64,000 nt of DNA from Venturia oleaginea (lineage: Eukaryota > Ascomycota > Dothideomycetes > Venturiales > Venturiaceae), in contig JABMLP010000016.1 in NCBI GenBank assembly GCA_013176395.1, forward strand, positions 310,001 through 374,000, written 5' to 3'. The notes beneath the pieces are model-generated. The model was not told where the DNA came from. It searched no databases and saw nothing but the letters and a program-made list of their open reading frames with translations. Positions 56,408 through 64,000 of the stretch are shown one piece after another. Numbering within the stretch: position 1 is the stretch's first letter; each line of letters begins with the position of its first letter. A program made the translations under genes and the position numbers.

Positions 56408-58014
56408 TTGATTGATTGATTGATTGATTTTATCCTACTCGGTTGCAGCCGCTTAATCACGCAGCTATGTCCGGTTAGGAGGACTTCATCAGACAGCCGA
56501 CACGTGATAGATTATATAATCCACCGCGCCCCACTTCGCCCCGTTCACTGAAACAAGACCAGCTGTCCCCTCCGTCCTCCCTCTTTTCCCTTAACCAGTA
56601 TCTCCAAATGCCCGCTGGCTCTTGTAGATACTGGTTATTCTGCTAGTATATCTGTGCTATGTAGACTCAAGAGGCAATGCCTCGTGTTTCGCTATCCTTC
56701 TACCTACAGTCTCCCTCTAATGCTCAGCTTTGTCTATCTGTTTCGCCTTATCCCTCAAGGCCAATGGGTTCCCTAAGTATGTTTCTGCTTGTGAAAGTTG
56801 CCTTGCACCAGATTCCTATGCGGCGGTGTATTTGGTTGTGTGATGCTGGAGACAATAGTAACCATCGTAGTCGTGATTTCGCTGCTTGGGTGTGATACTC
56901 CGGGTATGCCCGTGGACGAGGCTGTCTGGTAGCTGCCGTATTGTATGGCGCCGATCGTGCTATAGACCTGCCGTCTTATAGTCGGAGCCTATCTGCTGCT
57001 AGTCGCTCTCCCTACTTGCTATATCGCGCTCCTACTCTTGCCAATGCCATAACTGGGACGCAACAGTCTGGGGAGAGGCTCAAGGCTACGTCTGCTGGCT
57101 TGTAGGGAGGGGATTTGCCGCCAATAAGCTCCTTCTATACGTCCTTACTGCTTACTGTGTTGCGCACCTACTCTTGCCAATGCCATAACTGGGACGCAAC
57201 AGTTTGGGGAGAGGCTCAAGGCTCTGGACATCAGCTTGCAGCAGGACGGTTTGCGGAGACGATAGTAGATGAGGTTCTCTAGCAGCTGCCGTATCGTGTC
57301 GCACCGATTGTGTTGTAGACCTGTCGTCTTATAGTCGGAGCCTATCTGCTGCTAGTCGCTCTCCCTGCTTGCTATATCGCGCACCTACTCTTGCCAATGC
57401 CATAACTGGGACGCAACAGTCTGGGGAGAGGCTCAAGGCTACGTCTGCTAGCTTACAGGGAGGGGATTTGCCGCCAATAGGCTCCTTCTATGCGTCCTTA
57501 CTACTTACTGTGTCGCGCACCTACTCTTGCCAATGCCATAACTGGGAGGCAACAGTTTGGGGAGAGGCTCAAGGCTCTGGGCAACAGCTTGTAGCAGGAC
57601 GGTTTGCCAAGACGTTGGGAGAGGTTGTCTAGTCGTTGCAGTGGTGTGTGGTGCCGATTGTTGCGCACCGGGCGTCTGGTGTTTGAGTTGTGTTGAAGGT
57701 ATTGCCGTTCTAGCAGTGACTCGTCGACTCGGAGCGTTGCAGTGTCATCTGGGGTGATGGACTAGCCGGGAGATAGTGACTAGATGGTTGCTGTTGTCTT
57801 TGGTGGACGCATCGTTCGTGTAGCTTGCTCATGTATTCGTCTGCTTGCTCTGCCGTGGCCGCGACGGCGACTCTAGAGATATCTCATCGACGCTGAGGGA
57901 CGCGCGATGGCCTCTAGAGGCCGGAGCGGCCACTGGCAGAGGTGTTTTGATGATCCTTAGATGATACTTCTGTAAATTCCAAAAATTGAGTTCTCGCTGT
58001 GTGTGCTGTGTTTC
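56408..58014 (-). mobile_element. Composite non-autonomous non-LTR element: LINE 3' end plus ~350-bp tandem repeats
   Basis: Read on the - strand, the element ends in (AATC)n preceded by about 310-390 bp that closely match the 3' end of the LINE at 43580-43897. The match covers the last codons of ORF2, the GCGGCTGCAACCGAGTAGG block and the 3' UTR. Upstream of that, from about 56790 to 57650, homology is replaced by two and a partial third copy of a ~350-bp tandem repeat. A unique 5' part (57650-58014) follows. The whole 1.6 kb is bracketed by a 13-bp duplication, so it appears to have inserted as one unit. No long ORF is present. Confidence 0.75.
56933..57650. repeat. Tandem repeat, unit about 350 bp, with an internal sub-repeat
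   Basis: CTGCCGTAT marks unit starts at 56933 and 57286 (period 353); a diverged third start lies near 57634. Each unit contains two copies of a ~65-bp block with CTCTTGCCAATGCCATAACT and GGAGAGGCTCAAGGCT (copies near 57040, 57170, 57390 and 57520). Confidence 0.9.
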
Positions 58015-58027
58015 CTTCTGAGTTTGA
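58015..58027. repeat. Target-site duplication, right copy
   Basis: CTTCTGAGTTTGA; matches 56395-56407. Confidence 0.75.
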
Positions 58028-60446
58028 GGACCAGGACTTGCTATCGCGCGAAAAATAGATTCCGAGAGGAGATGAGAGGTAAGAGCTCTAGCTGGTCCCC
58101 ATTTGAGGCCCTTGAATGCTTACATTGAAGGGCCAAGGCTATCAAAGACACGGCTTCAGTAAGGGCCCTCGACATGTCGAAGTGGGTGTCCATGGCATGA
58201 TGCTCCATCGCGAAGGATTCCTCAAGACGGGGACGGGATGGGAGGCAGCGGGCCGTGCGAAAATGGTGGGGTTTGAAGGCGTGCTGCCAATCATAGGGCG
58301 AGAGAATAAGCCGGTATTGATTGCTTTTAATTCGACGTCTTGAAAAGGGGTACGATATTACCCGAGGTTGTTCATCAGCGTTGTCTTTAACCTGAAACAC
58401 AACATATACCATAGTAGCTTCTTATGCCCATTAATTGGTCCTGAACGGTGGTTGGCGCATCAACATTGTTGACAGAATTGCCTCGTTATCAGAGTAGAAT
58501 TGATGGCATATTATGGCCTCATGCTTTGCGGAAGAGCTTGGAATCAGGAACATAATAGTTGCTGTCCCGTTGATGGTAATGATTATGGAATCTACATCTT
58601 TGGTTTACTCGGTGGGACAAAACTTTTCGCTGTAGCTAACAAGTCAGAAAAAGTCCTCTACCAAATCATCCCCCAAATCAGCAGTCAGATCCGCAAGCCA
58701 TTTGCAATTCAGTCTGCATGTCACTTACTCAACACTTTCGCCTACCGAACTGAGAGTTGATAAAAGTACAAAAAGTCAATCGTATTGAGTCCCCACGACC
58801 TCGGCTGAAAGCTCGAAGATGGCTGCTCAACATCTTGACCTGAGCGCTTCGATTAACTCTCCTACTGTGCTCCGAGGCTGGATTAACAGACCAGAAGGCA
58901 GTGATCTTAAGTGATGATCAAAGCTCATAGGCCGACTCAAGAAAGCCCGACCGTTCAGACTTCTTATACGAGGAGAATCGGAATGTTTGGGGTCACAATT
59001 CTGGACGAGCGTAGCTGCTAGATTGGGTGGAATTTGAGATGTTCGTGAAAAAATAGAAGTGAAATGTGGGATTAGGTGAGGATGGTTTCGTAAGTTGGAC
59101 AGAAAGCTATAAGGGTCGTCTCGTGTAAATGGCATTACGGCTCAGCGGAGTACTTGCGACGGGGCCGGATACATATGGGCGAAGACAAATATAAGGAGGG
59201 CGGTAGGTGTGCGGACGGCAACAGAAATAGGCGGATGTATTGGCGGTTGGTAAGTGGGTAGTGGATGAGGAGCCAGTGGACTAGTGAATAGCAGATGCGA
59301 GAAAGGCGGCTGAGACAATAACAGATGACGGAGAAGGTAAGTAACAGATTCTCTCCAACCAAGCATCCAGAAATCCTATCCCCAACCAAACTCCTCCCCA
59401 GCCCGGGATCTTTCAGCACCCGGAAACACAAATCCCACAAACCGCCCCAAAATTAGCAACCATATATACCCACAACATCACAATTTGCCCTATTCTAAAA
59501 ACCTGAATGGCCCAACAGGATAGGCCATAGACGACTGTTCATGAGTTCGGATTAACTTTGAGTAACGCTTTGAGTGTACGAAGTAGTAGTTTGACTAGCC
59601 GATTGAGGGCACATAATCAAAGTAGTAGAAGCTTGCGGATAATTCAAGGCTCTGAGTAACGCTTTGAGTCTATGAAGTAGTGATGTGGTTACCCGATTGA
59701 GGGCGCATGATCAAAGTAGTAGAAGCTTGCGGATAATTAGAGGCTTGGGCTTATGTTTTGCCTTTTTACTTGAAAATGCTGTTCAGCGAAAAGGTGGTTG
59801 TACGCACAGTGTAATTCGAACGGGATGGTGGTGGTGTTTTGAGGGTCTTGGTGGGTGGCGAATATCATGTTTCGGTATCGTGAAGAGTCATGGACTATTT
59901 ATCTCTTTTTTTGCGGCGGTAATTAGTTGATGGCTGTGGCCTTGATTGTTGTGCACATGAATTGATGGTGTTTCTCAAGTTTTTTGCACGCAGGTTGCAG
60001 CTTTGAGGTATCTACCATCACCATGACTTGTGTCTCAACACCTCGCTGGCAGACGCGACTTAGAAGAAGAAGAAGAAGCTATTCAATCATCACAGCACTC
60101 GTGCTCGCCACCACTTCAACCGACTTCACGATGCCTCTATTGATCAGAGTCCTCGCTCACCCCTTTCAACAACTTTACAAAAAACACGATTTCCAAAGTC
60201 AACAGCTGTCAATGGCCATGGGGTCACACCCCAGCACGCACGAAGAATGACGTTCAAGCATCCGGGACTCAATGACCCCCCGATTTACAAACCTAATTTC
60301 AAACTCTGCGCCCAATCAGTCTCGCCGCCAATATTTCTTACTCCTGATCCTCGTTGTTCCGGGACTAAAAAGTCATTGACTGACACTGCCTCGCCTCCCT
60401 TCCCTGGAAGTCGACTCCTTGATCAGAATAAGGTCTACCAATATAG
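58028..60446. other. Gene-poor region, no supported gene
   Basis: About 2.4 kb. Apart from the 94-bp duplication at 59560-59746 and short frames without domains, nothing is recognised. Confidence 0.5.
59560..59746. repeat. Tandem duplication of a 94-bp unit
   Basis: Units start at 59560 and 59654 (GAGTAACGCTTTGAGT). They share CCGATTGAGGGC and AGTAGTAGAAGCTTGCGGAT with few differences. Confidence 0.9.
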
Positions 60447-60511
60447 TATCGATATCGATAAATTTCTGGCGATGTGAAATGGAAAGATTTCCGGAAAATT
60501 ATCGACATCGC
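60447..60511. repeat. Palindromic element, copy B
   Basis: Begins with the self-complementary 14-mer TATCGATATCGATA. Arm ATTTCTGGCGA, loop 60473-60487 (15 nt), arm TTTCCGGAAAAT followed by TATCGACATCG. Confidence 0.7.
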
Positions 60512-60946
60512 TGTTAAGTTGGACATCTGGAAGTTCTGATGGTGGATCGTCAAGAGGTGTGAGATGTAGGACTGGCATGCCGTCTTGCAGCGAAGTTTAG
60601 CAGATGGCGGAGAATGTGGTGCACCAGAAACAGGATCCCAACAAACGACGGAATCAATACTTCTAAGAGAATATTCAGGTCAATTGAATGTTACTTTGCT
60701 ATTATGTGGGGATTTCTATCAAACCAAAGGTTAGCAATGGGCACATGAAAACAGAATGTGAATATTATATCTTACTTACGCCTACTTTCTTTTATTCACT
60801 TATGAAGCCTCAACAGAGGCAGACTATTCCGAAATCATCCTTCAGCCAGCAGAACGACCAGTTAGGTGTTACAATGAAAAAGAGGCCCAAGTCCCTCCAG
60901 AACGCCAACCAGCTTTTCGCAAGAGTCCATCAAGTACAATTCCTGA

Positions 60947-61018
60947 TTATCGAGTTCGATCCTGATAAATTCCCGGCAAAGTAATTTTTGAAACTCGCCA
61001 GAAATTTATCGCGCTCCA
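60947..61018. repeat. Palindromic element, copy C
   Basis: Arm GATAAATTCCCGGCAA, loop 60980-60994 (15 nt), arm TCGCCAGAAATTTATC. It ends about 20 bp before the POT1 stop codon position (61037), so it lies in the POT1 3' UTR or just past it. Confidence 0.7.
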
Positions 61019-61036
61019 TCTCAGATTTGTAGCCAC

Positions 61037-63092
61037 TCAAGTGATTCGAGTATCGCAGATAGCATGAGTCCTCACCCATCCCTCTTCATCTTTGACGCCG
61101 AATTCCTTGATACAGCACTCAAATGGTGTGTTAGAAAGTCTCGCATCCATATCACGAGCACTCCTCAGCTTCAGCTCTTCCAAATTGCCCCACAGCCTGA
61201 ACAATTTCTCCTTCAGAAGGTTGAGAATAGGTATGTTCCTGCGAAGGTCAACGGGAGCAATGCCGAGTAGCTTGATCGCCTCATCGCCAAAGACCTGCAG
61301 TGGTAGCTGTACTGGCTCCTCACCAGGAGCGGGCTTAGCATCCTCGACGAGTACATCGAAACACCACTCCCAGACGTTTTGATTTTGCTTTACCGATCGG
61401 CCGGCTGGGGTGTTGTTGTACGTCTCGTTGGAAAGACACTGGGCAAAGTCCTCAATCTTGCCGGGAGCGAAATCCACAACACGGACGCGGGATCGGACTC
61501 TCTGATTAACGAAAGGAAGTGTAATTCTGGTGCCAGAGGCGTCCTGGGTTTGTAGATGAGGTGTGTCGATAAATTCTGAGATGGTCAGGCAAGGCTGGTG
61601 CAGATTTCCAGAAACGACTGTGAAGACACTATTAGTAGGATATAGGTGTTGGCAAAATACACAGCTTACTATGAGCATTGACCGTGACTTTCTTGGCCAG
61701 ACCAACTACTTCTACCTCACCAATAGATGAATCTGGCGTTCCCCTGCTTTCGCCATCTTGCTGAAATGCTGCTAGTGCCGCCATCTTTTTCTCCTTCTCC
61801 TTCCTCTTCTTTTTCTTTTCTGCTTTGCTCTGGGCAGGCTTCTTGTTCTCAGCAGCCAGCTTCTGTTCTTCGTACTTGGTCTGACGGTCCTTCATTGCCA
61901 CCACGAGTGGGTCATGAGACGGGATCTTGCGAACGTCTACCTGTTGAGGAAACCTGTTGTCCGTATGAAGCTTTCCTTCCAGATACTTGCCTTGAAAAGC
62001 TATATGCATGTTTCGCACGAGCACGATGTCGCCTTCCACTACTTGTGTATTGACGAAAGAGTCATGTGGCGGCCACAACGAAATCTGGATCGTCATCTTG
62101 CCATAAGGACCTTTCCAGCCTCTCTTCTGCACATTGGAGAGGTACCCATAATTGTCTCCGTCCTGGCCTTCGGCTTGACCATCGTCAGGTTTGTAGTCAA
62201 AGAATAAGCTGTTCGTAGTGTAGTCAGTCAGGTACATCTGCGTTCCATGCGTGTTACCCCATAATTTCCTGACCTCTCCAACCAGACTGACAAATGTTCT
62301 GTTTTGAACGTCTTTCAGAAGAGAGAACTTCCTATCTTGATATCTCGAAATAATGTTGTTGGCGGACGGCTGCGGAGGCGGAGGTCGGCTGGGCAGACCT
62401 GGCGGCAGTGGTGGTCGATTAGGCAAGCCAGTCATGGTGAAGGGACTTTTTGGAGCGTTGGCTGGAGCCATGGGATTACCCATGATGGCATTCCCAAATG
62501 ATGGAGCCCCCATTTGACCATTGGATATGTTGTTAGGACCTCGGGACGGTTGATTGGTCGTGGCTTTTGCTGGTTGCTGAGCCGAAGTCTTAGGTAGTTC
62601 TCGGATGCCAGATGCCCAATGTCGAAGTGCAATCACATAATAGTTTTCTTCAGGAGAGGATTTGGCTCCGACTGGATGCTTCGTATGCGGCGGAGCCTGT
62701 CCATCACCGAACGCATGCTTGAATATGGGATCCGATATTTTAGATGCCGGGAAACACATCATTTCGTAGTTTCGTTGATTGATAAGAAAAGGGGTGCCGT
62801 GGTAGTTCATGCGCTTGAACGATCGGATCAGAACGATATCGCCCAGGCCTTCGATTTTCGGAAAATTTGTCTCGCTCCCAAAGATCCTGACATTGATTCC
62901 GACATTTGGCTGGCTTTCGTTGAAGTAACAGTGGTCCGTAAGCTTGAATGTCATCATATGTTCATTTCGTCTCGTCAAAGCCGGCGGCTGGTAATCGACC
63001 ACAACCCCAATAGCGCCTTCGATAGTCCCGTATTCTGAGACGGACTCGGCACTGCCCACATGGACGAACCCTTGAGGGAGTCTCAAGTCCAT
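61037..63092 (-). CDS. pot1: Protection of telomeres protein POT1 (667 aa)
   Basis: Exons on the - strand: 61670-63092 and 61037-61617, with a 52-bp intron (GTAAGC..CTACTAATAG..CACAG); the frame is exact. Residues 10-150 form the telomeric OB-fold of the Pot1/Cdc13 type (GTIEGAIGVVVDYQPPALT, MMTFKLTDHCYF, GLGDIVLIRSFKRMNYHGTP). A Pro-rich linker (about 175-245, LPPGLPSRPPPPQPS) leads to a second OB-like region (about 260-400; FVSLVGEVRKLWGN, EGDIVLVRNMHIAFQGKYLEG) and a Lys-rich stretch (about 430-450). The C-terminal exon carries a further folded domain. Pot1 binds the single-stranded G-rich telomeric overhang within shelterin. Palindromic elements lie just past the stop and just upstream of the start. 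Confidence 0.92.
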
Positions 63093-63804
63093 TGTCGGAA
63101 GAGAGTGTCCAGGGTGGAGCCTGCGCAGGCTCTGTTAGCAATGGAGGTCATCAAATTTCGTATATGAGCGCTAGATTCCTGGCAATTGAGACCGTAATGA
63201 TTGCCGGGAATTTTAACCGTCCTTTTGCCATGTCTCGACACGAGTTGAAAGCAGCCTAAATGGGCATACCTGAGTAGATTCAAAATCGCTGGCTTTTGAA
63301 AGACCGAATTGAGCGTACTCAAATTTTAAATGTGGTAGGCGAATTGAGCAATATAGGCCGCTTTCCTTCACTGATAGACTGAGACTAGCTGTCATACCTT
63401 CTTCAGTCGAACAGGTGGTTGGTTGGTGTTTGGTGTTTGGAGGAGGTTCTTGACGCGATGGAAGTGACTTTTGGGGCAGAAGTGACCCCAGTGACCCGGC
63501 AATCAATAGCAACGCGTCTAACGTGTTATCCGGACGCGTAGCTCACATGATATCACTATTTATTTGAGTGTTGACGAGGTGAAGTTTTGGTTGCCAGATG
63601 ACTATATAAAATCTGGCCGCTTTGGGCCTAGTCCAAGCAATAGAAGATTGCCGTCCCTCATCTTCACACTTCTTTCTCGAATTTGCATTCTACAAACCCA
63701 AACACCACCCAACATAAGAGACTTAACCAAAGAATAGTCCTCTCCCAGCTGCTACTCCCAACTCCTCTACTACCGTTTGCCACCAAGTTTGTCTGTCCCT
63801 CACC
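63093..63804. promoter_or_regulatory. Bidirectional promoter region between pot1 and importin alpha
   Basis: 712 bp between divergent start codons. It contains palindromic copy E (63175-63213), two ACGCGT sites 22 bp apart (63512 and 63534) and a TATATAAA box at 63603-63610, about 195 bp before the importin ATG. The TATA box is oriented toward importin alpha. Confidence 0.55.
63175..63213. repeat. Palindromic element, copy E
   Basis: Arm ATTCCTGGCAA, loop 63186-63200 (15 nt), arm TTGCCGGGAAT. This copy lacks the outer TATCGATA extension. It lies 80-120 bp upstream of the POT1 start codon. Confidence 0.7.
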
Positions 63805-64000
63805 ATGGCTGAACGATACATCCCCGAACATCGCCGTACCGCCTTCAAGGCAAAGGGCGCCTTCAAGCCGGACGAGCTTCGCCGTCGCCGCGAAGAACAG
63901 CAGGTCGAGATTCGAAAGGCCAAGCGCGAAGAAAACCTCGCCAAGCGTCGTGGTATCGGCAGCGGTCGTGATGCCCCCGGTGCCTCTCTTGGAGCTGCCC
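63805..64000 (+). CDS. Importin subunit alpha, N-terminus (3' partial)
   Basis: The ATG at 63805 opens [20 protein letters not shown], followed by [20 protein letters not shown] and [11 protein letters not shown]. This is the importin-beta-binding (IBB) domain: basic RRR and KRR clusters within the first 55 residues, as in Srp1/KapA. The frame runs to the window edge, so the Armadillo repeats lie outside. Importin alpha binds nuclear localisation signals and carries cargo with importin beta. A TATA box and a pyrimidine-rich leader precede the gene, fitting strong expression. Confidence 0.92.
   Translation, partial: MAERYIPEHRRTAFKAKGAFKPDELRRRREEQQVEIRKAKREENLAKRRGIGSGRDAPGASLGAA

Noticed and set aside
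1..64000. CRISPR arrays, operons, ribosome binding sites, rho-independent terminators
   Set aside because: Not expected in a fungal nuclear genome; the regular arrays seen are minisatellites without spacers.

Overview
The window is nuclear DNA of a filamentous ascomycete (Pezizomycotina). The signs are short GT-AG introns, mostly 50-61 bp, with CTAAC/CTGAC-like branch sites; genes such as cullin-4, POT1, AzgA and a HET-domain relic; a Tad1-type LINE; and C-to-T stop mutations in decayed genes. Dothideomycetes would fit, but the sequence alone does not settle the class. Gene models were built by joining exons on both strands; every joined model stays in frame from start to stop.

Layout. 1-782: tail of a Na+/H+ antiporter. 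1.6-4.1 kb: a divergent caleosin-like protein, a nested inverted repeat and an unknown three-exon gene. 4.4-6.3 kb: a 1.5-kb array of an 18-bp repeat that has no G on the + strand, then G-rich repeats. 7.4-12.3 kb: RAD5 and an NDUFAF6-like gene, head to head. 14.0-17.0 kb: an AIM6-like phosphodiesterase and a KPL-motif coiled-coil protein, head to head. 17.9-24.6 kb: TFIIIC subunit tau138 (TFC3). 25.9-27.8 kb: an AzgA purine permease. 28-34 kb: accessory block with tandem repeats, an intact hAT transposase, a TA-flanked MITE and a membrane-protein pseudogene. 35.1-37.9 kb: cullin-4. 38.0-43.9 kb: an almost intact Tad1-like LINE with a 13-bp target-site duplication, inserted 126 bp upstream of the cullin-4 ATG. 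44.9-47.0 kb: a six-exon MFS transporter. 47-53.5 kb: gene-poor, but it holds a three-exon ribosomal protein uS14 (RPS29) gene with a 9-nt last exon. 53.5-58.0 kb: a methyltransferase, a frameshifted HET pseudogene and a 1.6-kb composite non-LTR element. 61.0-64.0 kb: POT1 and the start of importin alpha, head to head.

The housekeeping genes serve DNA damage tolerance (RAD5, CRL4 ubiquitin ligase), telomere protection (POT1), Pol III transcription (TFC3), translation (uS14), nuclear import and mitochondrial complex I assembly. They sit as islands between repeat-rich blocks.

Two structures look least like anything routine. The first is a small dispersed hairpin element in four copies, each with an exact 15-nt loop, three of them around POT1. 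The second is the composite element at 56.4-58.0 kb, which joins a LINE 3' end to a ~350-bp tandem repeat inside one target-site duplication, an architecture reminiscent of primate SVA.
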